Shown: positions 1 to 8,121 of the stretch, in pieces | How the letters are laid out: every line of letters begins with the position of its first letter | How positions within the stretch are numbered: position 1 is the first letter of the stretch | Assembly: GCA_018061525.1 (NCBI GenBank) | Contig: JAGOUB010000003.1 | Span: 1-22,368 of the forward strand | DNA length: 22,368 bases | Direction of reading: 5' to 3' | Source of the DNA: Candidatus Peribacteraceae bacterium | GTDB lineage: Bacteria > Patescibacteriota > Gracilibacteria > Peribacterales > Peribacteraceae | Notes under the pieces: generated by a model | What the model saw: only the letters and a program-made list of their open reading frames with translations | Database searches by the model: none | Told to the model about the DNA's origin: nothing | Made by a program: the position numbers and the translations under genes

Positions 1-1012
1 CCCGCGGTATCACCATCAACACGTCGCACGTCGAGTACGAGTCCGCTACGCGCCACTACGCGCACGTCGACTGTCCCGGCCACGCCGACTACGTCAAGAA
101 CATGATCCCTGGTGCCGCCAGATGGATGGCGCCATCCTGGTCTGTTCCGCCGCCGACGGCCCGATGCCCCAGACGCGTGAGCACATCCTGCTCGCCCGCC
201 AGGTGAACGTCCCCTTCATCGTCGTCTTCCTCAACAAGATCGACATGGTGAAGGACCCCGAGCTTGTCGAGCTCGTTGAGAGCGAGATCCGCGAGCTCCT
301 CACGAAGTACGGCTTCCCCGGCGACGCGACGCCGATCATCCGTGGCTCCGCCCTGGCTGCCGTCGAAGGCAAGCCTGAAGGCGTCGAGGCCATCAAGAAG
401 CTCGTCGAGGCCCTCGACACCTACATCCCCGATCCCAAGCGCGAGACGGACAAGCCGTTCCTCATGTCGGTCGAGGACGTCTTCTCCATCAAGGGTCGCG
501 GCACCGTCGTCACGGGCCGCATCGACTCCGGCAAGGTCCACATCAACGACGAAGTCGAGATCGTGGGCATCCGCGAGACCAAGAAGACGGTCTGCACCGG
601 CGTTGAAATGTTCCACAAGCTCCTCGATGAGGGTATGGCCGGCGACAACGTTGGTCTGCTCCTCCGCGGTATTGAGCGCGAGGACGTCGAGCGCGGCCAG
701 GTCCTCTGCAAGCCGGGCTCCATCAAGCCCCACACCGAGTTCGACGCCGAGGTGTATATCCTCACCAAGGAGGAAGGCGGTCGCCACACTCCGTTCTTCA
801 AGGGTTACAAGCCCCAGTTCTACATCCGCACGACGGATGTGACGGGCGAGGTCACCCTCCCCGAGAACGTGGAAATGGTCATGCCGGGCGACAACATCAA
901 GTTCGTCGTCAAGCTCGGCGTTCCCGTCGCTCTCGAAGACGGCACCCGCTTCGCCATCCGCGAGGGCGGCCGCACTGTCGGCGCCGGCGTGGTCACGAAG
1001 ATCAACAAGTAA
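1..1012 (+). CDS. tuf: Elongation factor Tu, 5'-truncated by window, apparent frameshift near 120
   Basis: EF-Tu is the GTPase that delivers aminoacyl-tRNA to the ribosome. The window opens inside the G domain: frame 3 reads RGITINTSHVEYES and the G3 motif DCPGHADYVKNM, then shifts at about 119-121. The expected GAAQMDGA reads GAARWM unless one C is restored, after which the frame starting at 122 continues with MDGAILV, the G4 motif NKIDMV, the G5-like GSAL, domain 2 (VFSIKGRGTVVTGR) and domain 3 ending VVTKINK, TAA stop. The residue before the lesion (MIPG instead of the usual MITG) is also off by one base, so two differences lie within about a dozen bases at a window edge. I read this as sequence error more readily than gene decay, because the rest is perfectly EF-Tu-like. 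It sits just upstream of rpsJ, a classical str/S10 junction. Confidence 0.95.
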   Translation, partial: PRYHHQHVARRVRVRYAPLRARRLSRPRRLRQEHDPWCRQMDGAILVCSAADGPMPQTREHILLARQVNVPFIVVFLNKIDMVKDPELVELVESEIRELLTKYGFPGDATPIIRGSALAAVEGKPEGVEAIKKLVEALDTYIPDPKRETDKPFLMSVEDVFSIKGRGTVVTGRIDSGKVHINDEVEIVGIRETKKTVCTGVEMFHKLLDEGMAGDNVGLLLRGIEREDVERGQVLCKPGSIKPHTEFDAEVYILTKEEGGRHTPFFKGYKPQFYIRTTDVTGEVTLPENVEMVMPGDNIKFVVKLGVPVALEDGTRFAIREGGRTVGAGVVTKINK

Positions 1013-1032
1013 TCGTCCATTGACGGAGCTTC

Positions 1033-1059
1033 GGAGGGCGGTGATACTCCCCGCCCTCC
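1033..1059 (+). promoter_or_regulatory. Intergenic hairpin between tuf and rpsJ
   Basis: A perfect 9-bp stem (GGAGGGCGG at 1033-1041 with CCGCCCTCC at 1051-1059) closes a 9-nt loop. No T-tract follows, so it is not a standard intrinsic terminator. It may be a processing site or weak attenuator between tuf and rpsJ. Confidence 0.45.
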
Positions 1060-1102
1060 AAGCCTCCTCTCTAACCCCTTCCGTTCCTTCCCGCCCAAGG
1101 CC

Positions 1103-1528
1103 ATGGCCACCGCTCCCAAGAAAAAGACCGCCGAGAAGAAGATCCCCGCCACCAAGAAGGCGGATAAGGCAGCTGCCCCCGAGGCCGCGGCCGCTTCGTC
1201 GAAGAAGGGCAAGGAAGGAGGCATCCCGGGCATCCGCATCCGCCTGAGCGCCTTCGATTACCGCGTCCTCGACGAGGCCGCGCAGAAGATCATCGAGGCT
1301 GCCGAGCGCAGCGGCGCCGTCATCCACGGCCCGCTCCCGCTGCCCACCAAGATCCGCAAGTTCACGGTCAACAAGTCGTTCTTCGTCCACAAGAACGCTC
1401 GCGACCAGTACGAGATGCGCACGCACCGCCGCTTGATCGACCTGACGGAGACCACCTTCAAGACGGTGGAGAGCCTCCAGGGTCTCAGCCTGCCGTCGGG
1501 CGTCGACATCGAGATCCAGATGAAGTGA
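1103..1528 (+). CDS. rpsJ: 30S ribosomal protein S10 with N-terminal Lys/Ala-rich extension
   Basis: S10 is a small-subunit head protein, also the NusE partner of NusB in antitermination. The core (about residues 43-141) starts at IRIRLSAFDYRVLDEAAQKI and carries GPLPLPTKIRKFTVNKS, KNARDQYEMRTHRRLIDL and a C-terminus ending GVDIEIQMK, all canonical. Bacterial S10 is usually about 102-105 residues; this one is 141 because of a ~42-residue Lys/Ala/Pro-rich, probably disordered leader that begins MATAPKKKTAEKK. The ATG at 1103 opens the frame 90 nt after tuf, with no Shine-Dalgarno. The rest of the S10 operon (rplC and so on) does not follow: an unrelated surface-protein gene comes next, so the operon is split here. 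nusB lies at 8.8-9.3 kb. Confidence 0.95.
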   Translation: MATAPKKKTAEKKIPATKKADKAAAPEAAAASSKKGKEGGIPGIRIRLSAFDYRVLDEAAQKIIEAAERSGAVIHGPLPLPTKIRKFTVNKSFFVHKNARDQYEMRTHRRLIDLTETTFKTVESLQGLSLPSGVDIEIQMK

Positions 1529-1587
1529 GCCGGGCCGCGCGCCCGTCCCGCCTCTTTCGGTCCGTACCAATCCTTCCGTTCTCCCTT

Positions 1588-1619
1588 AGACTCCTTCACG
1601 AAGGCGCCCTTAGGAGTCT
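1588..1619 (+). terminator. Hairpin downstream of rpsJ, possible terminator
   Basis: A perfect 8-bp stem, AGACTCCT (1588-1595) with AGGAGTCT (1612-1619), around a 16-nt loop, 60 nt after the rpsJ stop. The tail has no proper U-run, so termination is only a guess. Confidence 0.35.
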
Positions 1620-1638
1620 GGAAGACTTTGGCATTCTC

Positions 1639-1647
1639 TGGTAGAAT
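1639..1647 (+). promoter_or_regulatory. Extended -10 promoter candidate for the LamG gene
   Basis: TGG-TAGAAT (1639-1647) fits an extended -10 element (TGn plus TAnAAT). It opens an AT-rich leader (about 1655-1725) unlike the GC-rich surroundings. A start near 1654 would give a leader of roughly 95 nt before the ATG at 1748. Confidence 0.4.
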
Positions 1648-1747
1648 GTCCGCACCCAAATTAAAGCCGTCAAATACGTCAAATAACTTGTACAAAATGC
1701 ACAAAACAATAGTATCAATGGGAATCATCCCCTTCCTCCACTCTCCC

Positions 1748-4700
1748 ATGACAGAGTCGCGTCTTCGTACCTTCAGGCGGCGCGTGGCGTCGTTTATGCT
1801 ACCCGTCTACCTGGCCTCCTTCACGCTTGCTGGCGTTGGACTGCCGGGCATCGCGCAGGCCGCAGGCACCATCGAAGTGACGTACGCCGATCTCGACACC
1901 ACGTCTTCCGTCCCCGCCATCGTGGCAGCCGACGGTTTGGACAAGTGGTTCTTCTACAACGATTCCAATGACACGGTCAATAATGCGCTCGGCTCGATGG
2001 TGGAAGGACCGAGTACACCTCCGCTGGGTGCCGGCAGCGCTCAGATCAGCGTGAGCGGCACGCAGCGCTCGAACCTGGCAACGTACCAGTTTGAGAACGT
2101 CTTGCTCTCCGACATTGGCGGGCTGACATTCACGACGCTCTCGCAGTCCGCCGGCAACGGCGCTGGCCCGAACGCCGCCCCGTACCTGAACTTCAACGTC
2201 GACTTTAACGGGAGTGACACCTGGCAACGCCGCTTAGTCTTCGTGCCCCAGCAGAACGGCACAGTGACGGCTGACACCTGGCAGACCTGGGACGCCTTCG
2301 CTGGCGGCTCGGCCCAGTGGAACTACTCTGGCGCAACCTGGCCCGCCCCCACCGGCGGTCCGAACATCGGAGTGACCGGCGTCGCCGGCAGTACGCTTAA
2401 GAGCTGGAGCCAGATCCTCATCGATTACCCCGGCGTGAAGACCCGCACGACCGACTCCTGGCTCGGCCTACGCGTGGGAGAGCCCTATCCGAGCGGCTTC
2501 ACCGGGAACATCGACAGCTTCGCCATCACCATTTTGGGCGACCAGACCACGTTCGATTTTGAGCCGAACAAGGGCGATCTCGTCGTGCACTCGTACGCGT
2601 GTCCGGCTAGCACCGTCGTCTCGCGCGGGGCCAACGCCCCCGATAACCTCGGGTCCTACGCGATCCCCAGCGGTTGCGTGCCCCAGTCCGGCGTGGAATT
2701 CGGTACGATCCACCAACATCTCACGGATTATTCAGGACCGTATCTCGGCTTCAACGACGCCACGCCCTACGTGTCGATCGGCATGACTGATGTGAACGGC
2801 CTAGTGGTGGCCGAGAACGTGGTCGCCGACGGCCGCTACAACGTGGCCAAGCTTGAGGCGGGAGCGTGGGATAACGACACCGATATCCTCGGTTTCTATT
2901 GCGCCGGCACCGATACCGGCGACGGCACGAACAACTACGAGATCTCTTTCCCCGTCTCGAACGGCGAGACCCACTGCGTGGCCTATTACGAACTGCCCAT
3001 TCCCCCGGCTGACTCGACGGCTCCGGACGTGCCCACGCACCTCTCTCCCGCCGATGGCATCACCCTGACGACGGCTATGGTTGGACTCCTCGATTGGACC
3101 GATGAGACCGACCCGTCGTCGCCCGTCACGTACATCTATCAGTCCGCTACGAACCCGGCCACGAATCTGGACGGCTCGTTCACGACTCCGGCCTACACCT
3201 CCGGCCCGCTCTCGGCCTCCGAGATTAACGCCGCTGGCACGCCTGAAGGCACCTACTACTGGCACGTAAAGGCGGTTGACGCCCTGGGCAACGCCAGCGA
3301 CTGGAGCGCCTACTGGACGATCATCGTCGACAACAGCCCGATGCCCGTCACGAACTTCTTGGGCTTCCGCGACCAGGCCAACGGCACGTACGACTCGCTG
3401 GCCGCCATCCAGCCCTGCGGCAGCACCAACACGACCGGCTTTATCGCCTTCGAGTGGGAGGACATCACGAGCCCGAGCGCCGTCGCTCCCCTCAGTTACG
3501 AGTACAAGATCATCTCCGGCCCCACGGCCGTCGGCACCACGGTGGTGACTTCCGACACGCACGTGAACGGCGGCATCCCGATGTACGGCACCTACGTAGT
3601 CCAGATCACGGCCACGGACGGCACAAGCCAGGCCGGCACGCCGGTCACCTGCGAGGTGACCTATGCCGCTCCGTCTTCCTCATCTTCTTCCAGCGACTCA
3701 TCCTCTAGTTCGTCGGATTCGTCCTCTTCGTCTTCGGCCGCGGCTTGCGAGCCCGATGAGTCCGATTTGGCCGCCTACTGGAAGTTTGATGAGAACGGAG
3801 GCACGACGGCCAACGACACGGCCGGCGCCGACGACACAGGCACCATCGCCTCGGGCAGCTGGTCGTCCGACGCCCAGCCCACGAGCTTTGCCAACGTCTC
3901 GGCACTTGCTTTCAATGGATCGAACACGGTCGTGACGGTAGGTGATAATGCCAGCCTCGACTTTGATACTGCCAACACCTTCTCGGGCAGCGCCTGGGTA
4001 AAGGCCGACTCCTTCAGCGGCTACCAGACGGTCATGCACAAGATCGACGATACGAACAACGCCCGCCGCGGTTACCTCTTCACGCTCAATAACGGTGTGC
4101 CCGAGCTCTGGCTGCTCAACGACTACGACGCCGGCTTCTACACCGTTGTCCCGGCTGCTTCGGCCATCTCGTCGGGTGCCTGGCACCACCTCACATTCAC
4201 CTACGACGGTTCTGGTGCCGCCTCCGGCGTGAAAATCTACGTCGACGGCGCTGACGTTACCGGCACCCCGAGCATCGATGCCTTGGCCGCCAACACCATC
4301 GCCAATGATCAACCGTTTGAGATCGGCTATCGCTCCGTCGTTGGTGCGCAGGCGTTTAGCGGCCTCATGGACGACGTTCGCGTGTACAACTCCGTCCTCG
4401 GCGCCGAGCGCGTTGCGGCTCTGGCCGCCAGCGAGTGCCCTGATCCGGTCACAAGCAGCAGCTCATCTTCGGATTCCAGTAGCTCTTCCTCCGATTCCAG
4501 CTCCTCATCATCCGACTCAAGCAGCAGCTCGTCGGACTCGGGTAGCTCCAGCAGCGAGCCTGTGGTCGCCTGCAATCCCGAGGACGCCAACCTGGTCGCT
4601 TACTGGAAGCTCGATGAGGGCACCAGCATCGGCGCGGCTGATTCCACGATCTACAACAACCAGGGCACCCTCCAGGACGGCGCCGGCTGGACCTCGTCCA

Positions 4701-6466
4701 CGCCCACGCCCCTCGACTTCACCTCGCCCTCGGCAGGCTCGTTCAGCAGCAACGGCTACATTCTCGATACGGATGTGACCGGCCTGCCCGACGGCAACGA
4801 CGCCCGCACGATCTCGCTTTGGATGAACCAGATCGCCCCGACGAACCAGGGCACCCTGGTTTCGCTCGGCAATAACGGCAACGGCGCCGACCAGAAGTTC
4901 ATCCTTCTCATGGCCGACGTGAGCGGTACGACGTACCTCTTTACGGACGGCGTGAACGGCGCCAACAACATCACGATCTCGGGCGATGAGATCCCGACGG
5001 CCGGTTGGCACCATGTCGCCTTCTCCTACGACGGAGCCGGCAACTGGGCCTACTACCTCGACGGCGTCCTGAAGAAGTCCGGCACGTTCGCCGTCGCCAT
5101 CGACACCGTCACCAACGCGGTCGAGATCGGCGCCCGCCACGACGCCGCCACGGGCTACTTCTACGGCGACCTCGACGACGTTCGCGTTTACTCGGCCGCC
5201 CTCGACTCCGACGACGTTGTCGCCCTCGCCAACGGCGAGTGCGTCGACACCGACGGTTCCTCGTCCTCCAGCTCCAGCAGCTCCGAGTCCTCGTCCTCTT
5301 CCGAGTCCAGCTCTTCCTCCAGCAGCGTTGCCTGTGAGGACGTGAGCGACGTTTCGCTGATGGCCTACTGGCCCTTCGAGGAGAACACGGGCACAACCAC
5401 GGCCGACGCCTCGGGCAACGGCCATGACGGCGCCCTCCAGAACGGCCTCGAGGCCGGCTGGTCCGCCACGGCTAACGCCCCCACGATCGATACCAATGCC
5501 GCTCACCTCGACTTTGACGGCTCGGACGACTTCGTCCTGGCCCCGGCCTCCGGCGACTACAACGTCGATGACCTGACCCTGAGCGCCTGGATCAAGCCCG
5601 CCGCCATCGGCGAGGGCTACACGCTCATCCTGCGCCGCAGCCGCGACAGCATCGGCGAGCAGTACGCCATCTACCAGCACGGCAGCGAGCTGGAGTTCTG
5701 GAGCTACGACCTCGGCCTGCCGGGCAACTTCCTCGGTACGACGGGCCTCGGCCTGACGCCGGGCGTCTGGCACCACGTCGCCGTGGTCTTCAATGACAGC
5801 ACGAACATCCTGAAGATCGTCGTGGACGGCAACACCGCCGCTACGGCCTTCTCGGTGCCGAGCAGCTTCACCAGCGCCACGCAGGGCCTCGTGATCGGCG
5901 GCATCAACGGCAACTACTACTACAACGGCGAGATCGACGATGTCCGCCTCTACGGCCGCCCGTTGAGCGACGATGAGGTCGATGACCTGGCCCTGGGTTG
6001 CGGCGGCGACGGCTCCGGCTCGTCGTCGTCCTCCAGCAGCTCCAGCTCCAGCAGCGAGTCGTCGAGCTCCTCCAGCGAGTCCAGCTCGTCGAGCAGCTCC
6101 TCGGAGTCCAGTGAGTCTTCGTCCAGCTCCGGCGGTTCCGGCCCCTTCAACAGCCTCTCGCAGGAGGGCGCCCCCTCGAACCACGCTGGCCACCGCACCA
6201 ATGAGTTCCGTGTCTTCCAGAAGTTCTTCGGCAACATCGGCGCCGGCCTGCCCCCGGGAGGCTTCGGTGGTGGCGAGCTCGGTGAGATGTCCGACGAGCA
6301 GGAGGAAGCCATCTGTTCGCTCCAGACCTACATCGTCCGCCTGACCCCGCCCCCGACGCAGGGAGCAATCCAGTGGTTCGCGGCCCAGCTCGGCCAGGTG
6401 ATTGGCATGAGCACGGACGACGTCGTCGACGCGGTCAACGACACGGCCCTCTGCCGCGACGCGTAA
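1748..6466 (+). CDS. Giant secreted multi-LamG protein with Ser-rich linkers
   Basis: Secreted protein of 1572 residues. The ATG at 1748 gives a textbook signal peptide: RLRTFRRRVASF, a hydrophobic core, then GIAQA before AGTIEV. An in-frame TTG at 1628 would add 40 residues encoded in an AT-rich leader and is less likely. Order (residues from 1748): an unrecognised beta-rich N-terminal domain (about 40-290), a fibronectin-III-like segment (about 425-530), then Ser tract, LamG1 (about 664-896), Ser tract, LamG2 (about 940-1165), Ser tract, LamG3 (about 1194-1417), Ser tract and a unique 108-residue C-terminus with two Cys. Each LamG has the WHH[VL] strand and a DDVR[VL]Y motif. LamG folds usually bind glycans or host proteins, so a role in cell-surface adhesion is inferred. 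No LPXTG motif or C-terminal membrane helix is visible. Linkers are poly-Ser broken by Asp or Glu. Confidence 0.9.
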   Translation: MTESRLRTFRRRVASFMLPVYLASFTLAGVGLPGIAQAAGTIEVTYADLDTTSSVPAIVAADGLDKWFFYNDSNDTVNNALGSMVEGPSTPPLGAGSAQISVSGTQRSNLATYQFENVLLSDIGGLTFTTLSQSAGNGAGPNAAPYLNFNVDFNGSDTWQRRLVFVPQQNGTVTADTWQTWDAFAGGSAQWNYSGATWPAPTGGPNIGVTGVAGSTLKSWSQILIDYPGVKTRTTDSWLGLRVGEPYPSGFTGNIDSFAITILGDQTTFDFEPNKGDLVVHSYACPASTVVSRGANAPDNLGSYAIPSGCVPQSGVEFGTIHQHLTDYSGPYLGFNDATPYVSIGMTDVNGLVVAENVVADGRYNVAKLEAGAWDNDTDILGFYCAGTDTGDGTNNYEISFPVSNGETHCVAYYELPIPPADSTAPDVPTHLSPADGITLTTAMVGLLDWTDETDPSSPVTYIYQSATNPATNLDGSFTTPAYTSGPLSASEINAAGTPEGTYYWHVKAVDALGNASDWSAYWTIIVDNSPMPVTNFLGFRDQANGTYDSLAAIQPCGSTNTTGFIAFEWEDITSPSAVAPLSYEYKIISGPTAVGTTVVTSDTHVNGGIPMYGTYVVQITATDGTSQAGTPVTCEVTYAAPSSSSSSSDSSSSSSDSSSSSSAAACEPDESDLAAYWKFDENGGTTANDTAGADDTGTIASGSWSSDAQPTSFANVSALAFNGSNTVVTVGDNASLDFDTANTFSGSAWVKADSFSGYQTVMHKIDDTNNARRGYLFTLNNGVPELWLLNDYDAGFYTVVPAASAISSGAWHHLTFTYDGSGAASGVKIYVDGADVTGTPSIDALAANTIANDQPFEIGYRSVVGAQAFSGLMDDVRVYNSVLGAERVAALAASECPDPVTSSSSSSDSSSSSSDSSSSSSDSSSSSSDSGSSSSEPVVACNPEDANLVAYWKLDEGTSIGAADSTIYNNQGTLQDGAGWTSSTPTPLDFTSPSAGSFSSNGYILDTDVTGLPDGNDARTISLWMNQIAPTNQGTLVSLGNNGNGADQKFILLMADVSGTTYLFTDGVNGANNITISGDEIPTAGWHHVAFSYDGAGNWAYYLDGVLKKSGTFAVAIDTVTNAVEIGARHDAATGYFYGDLDDVRVYSAALDSDDVVALANGECVDTDGSSSSSSSSSESSSSSESSSSSSSVACEDVSDVSLMAYWPFEENTGTTTADASGNGHDGALQNGLEAGWSATANAPTIDTNAAHLDFDGSDDFVLAPASGDYNVDDLTLSAWIKPAAIGEGYTLILRRSRDSIGEQYAIYQHGSELEFWSYDLGLPGNFLGTTGLGLTPGVWHHVAVVFNDSTNILKIVVDGNTAATAFSVPSSFTSATQGLVIGGINGNYYYNGEIDDVRLYGRPLSDDEVDDLALGCGGDGSGSSSSSSSSSSSSESSSSSSESSSSSSSSESSESSSSSGGSGPFNSLSQEGAPSNHAGHRTNEFRVFQKFFGNIGAGLPPGGFGGGELGEMSDEQEEAICSLQTYIVRLTPPPTQGAIQWFAAQLGQVIGMSTDDVVDAVNDTALCRDA

Positions 6467-6484
6467 AAGAACCTGCTCAAACGG

Positions 6485-6512
6485 AAAGAGGCGGCCTCCG
6501 GGCCGCCTTTTT
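6485..6512. terminator. Bidirectional intrinsic terminator between convergent genes
   Basis: AGGCGGCC (6489-6496), loop tccg, GGCCGCCT (6501-6508), flanked by an A-rich 5' side and a T5 run (6508-6512). It can end the LamG transcript on the plus strand and the M23 peptidase transcript on the minus strand, which stops at 6516. Confidence 0.85.
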
Positions 6513-6515
6513 CGT

Positions 6516-7571
6516 TCAGAGCGCGGTGTGGCGCTGGATGAACAGGATCGGGTTCACGGTCCAGATGGCGTCGGCGGGATTGGTGATCGGCAGGCCGGCC
6601 CGGTAGGGAAGGTGGGGGCGGACGCCGTCGTCGCGGTCGATCTGCAGGTGGACGTGAGGGCTGGCGCTCTCCCCTGTCAGACCAACTTTGCCGATCGTCT
6701 GGCCGGCGGCCACATCGTCACCCGGAGCGACAGACACGATGCCCAGGTGGCCGTAGATGGAGAAGTAGGTGCCGTCGTCCAGGTGGTGCTCGATGATGAC
6801 GTACGTGCCCAGGAGGTCGTCCGAACCCACCGTGCTTACCCGGCCGCCGCCAATGGCCGCCACCGGCGTATCCAAGGCCAACTTGATGTCGATGCCAGCG
6901 TGGGCGCCCTCGAACTCGCCGCTGTCGAGGTCATAGCGGCCAAAATAGCGCGTGGAGTACGCCAACTTGGCGGTGATAAGGCGGACGTGCTCGGGCGTGC
7001 GCTCCGGCGAGAGGGTATCCATCGGGATCGTCAGCTCGGAGAGGTCGTACGGAGGCAGAGAGACAAAATCGTCGGCGCTCATCTGCTCATGGGAGCGGGT
7101 CCATTCGGCCGGCGTCTCCATGACACCCCAGTTGGGCACGCGGGAGATGGGCATCACGGCCGAGCCGAAGGCCGGGAAGGCGGCCTCGGGGGCGGCGGGG
7201 CGGAAATCGTCGCGGGAGATGGCGCGCGTCGAACGGCTGGAGCGCACGACGGCCGCTAGGCTGGAGAGCGATGAGGCGTACGACGAGCGAGCCAGGCTGG
7301 AAGCGGAAGAACGGCGCTGGGCGGTGATGAGGGCGGAGCGGCGCACGGACGAGGACGATGAAGCGGCGGCGCGACGTACGGATGAGGACCAGGCCGCCGC
7401 GCGGCGCGACGAGACCGGCGCGCGCGAAGACGACTGGCCGCCAGCCGAAGAAGAGGGACGCCACTGGTTGACGATACGGGCATGCATATCGCCAAAAGGC
7501 GAGGACGACGGCACCAGCGCCAGGGGCGCCAAGAGGAGTCCTGTCAGCACCCAGGGCAGGGCACGCTGCAA
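6516..7571 (-). CDS. M23-family peptidoglycan endopeptidase, secreted
   Basis: A LysM-less M23 (lysostaphin/NlpD-like) zinc metallopeptidase that would cleave peptidoglycan cross-bridges outside the membrane. All M23 landmarks are present in the C-terminal half: GAHAGIDIKL (first Zn ligands, about residues 222-228), SIYGHLG, and HVHLQID (HxH, near 305). The N-terminus has a hydrophobic signal or anchor segment (ALPWVLTGLLLAPLALVP), followed by a Ser/Arg/Ala-rich low-complexity linker (about 35-120) echoing the Ser linkers of the convergent LamG protein. The start is a TTG at 7571 because no ATG or GTG is available that keeps the signal segment; the true start is uncertain. It runs convergent with the LamG gene and shares its terminator, which suggests a cell-surface locus. 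Confidence 0.88.
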   Translation of the reverse strand: MQRALPWVLTGLLLAPLALVPSSSPFGDMHARIVNQWRPSSSAGGQSSSRAPVSSRRAAAWSSSVRRAAASSSSSVRRSALITAQRRSSASSLARSSYASSLSSLAAVVRSSRSTRAISRDDFRPAAPEAAFPAFGSAVMPISRVPNWGVMETPAEWTRSHEQMSADDFVSLPPYDLSELTIPMDTLSPERTPEHVRLITAKLAYSTRYFGRYDLDSGEFEGAHAGIDIKLALDTPVAAIGGGRVSTVGSDDLLGTYVIIEHHLDDGTYFSIYGHLGIVSVAPGDDVAAGQTIGKVGLTGESASPHVHLQIDRDDGVRPHLPYRAGLPITNPADAIWTVNPILFIQRHTAL

Positions 7572-7632
7572 GCGCGACTGACGGGCAGACTGGGCCTCGG
7601 GTTGGTGAGTACTGTTTGTTATTTAATACATT

Positions 7633-7659
7633 CTACTCTAAAAAAACCATTTTAGATAG
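7633..7659. promoter_or_regulatory. AT-rich dyad in divergent intergenic region
   Basis: TCTAAAA (7637-7643) pairs with TTTTAGA (7650-7656), and CTA/TAG outside it adds three more pairs around one bulged C. It sits in the AT-rich gap (7582-7836) between the divergent M23 gene and the small membrane protein. It may be an operator or part of the minus-strand promoter. Confidence 0.3.
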
Positions 7660-7758
7660 TAGCAAGCAATTAATCATTACATGAGGCAGGAAAATTGTTT
7701 GGTGACCGAACGATCGTATGGTCCAAAAAGGTCAATAAGACAGGGATACGCTCTCTCT

Positions 7759-7787
7759 TTGACATCATTTCAGACGAGGCATACACC
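7759..7787 (+). promoter_or_regulatory. Promoter for small membrane protein gene
   Basis: A perfect -35 TTGACA (7759-7764), a 17-nt spacer and a weak -10 TACACC (7782-7787). Transcription would start near 7795, about 40 nt before the ATG at 7837. Confidence 0.45.
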
Positions 7788-7836
7788 GTGCGGGCGCCCG
7801 TTCCTTCCCAGTTCCACCCTCAGCAACGAGGAATCC

Positions 7837-8067
7837 ATGATCGCGCTGAAACACCGACGTCCGTCGGCCGGACTGGCACCTATCCCCTACGATGAGATTC
7901 CGCCCCGGCCGCGCCAGCGCTGGACCGAAATCGAAATCTGGATGTACCTGGTCCGGGTGACGGCGGTCATGCTGATCGCAATCATCCTCGGCTGGATCAT
8001 CCCGGCCGCGAGCATGGTGTGCATCGTCATCGGCGGTCTCCTTTGCTTGGGCGAAGCCATCCTCTAA
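7837..8067 (+). CDS. Small two-helix membrane protein, unknown function
   Basis: 76 residues. I do not recognise the family. The N-terminal ~40 residues are polar and Pro/Arg-rich (IPYDEIPPRPRQRW), followed by two hydrophobic stretches (about 45-60 and 62-75: VMLIAIILGWIIPAA, then VCIVIGGLLCLGEAIL) that fit a membrane hairpin with the N-terminus in the cytoplasm. The ATG at 7837 is chosen because GAGGA at 7829-7833 is a Shine-Dalgarno-like site and the frame upstream is not protein-like. The gene stands alone with its own promoter and terminator, convergent with rnc. Confidence 0.6.
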   Translation: MIALKHRRPSAGLAPIPYDEIPPRPRQRWTEIEIWMYLVRVTAVMLIAIILGWIIPAASMVCIVIGGLLCLGEAIL

Positions 8068-8084
8068 CAATGCGCTGGCATGCC

Positions 8085-8121
8085 AGCCTCCTTACCTCCT
8101 GGTCCATCCGGGAGGCTTTTT
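8085..8121 (+). terminator. Intrinsic terminator after small membrane protein
   Basis: AGCCTCC (8085-8091) with GGAGGCT (8111-8117) and a T5 tail (8117-8121). The tail overlaps the rnc stop codon on the other strand. Confidence 0.75.

Noticed and set aside
89..1570. 493-codon open frame on the minus strand across tuf and rpsJ
   Set aside because: It is the antisense of two clear ribosome/translation genes and has an Asp/Leu/Val-rich make-up typical of the shadow of GC-rich coding DNA.
1628..1747. Upstream TTG start for the LamG protein
   Set aside because: It would put 40 residues in front of a textbook signal peptide, encoded in an AT-rich leader that holds the likely promoter.
3672..6130. 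Ser-coding tracts as a CRISPR or DNA tandem array
   Set aside because: They lie in frame in one gene, vary in codon and unit, and have no spacer structure.
4517..6193. 558-codon minus-strand open frame
   Set aside because: Antisense shadow of the LamG gene; low-complexity Ala/Gly/Val composition and no domain.
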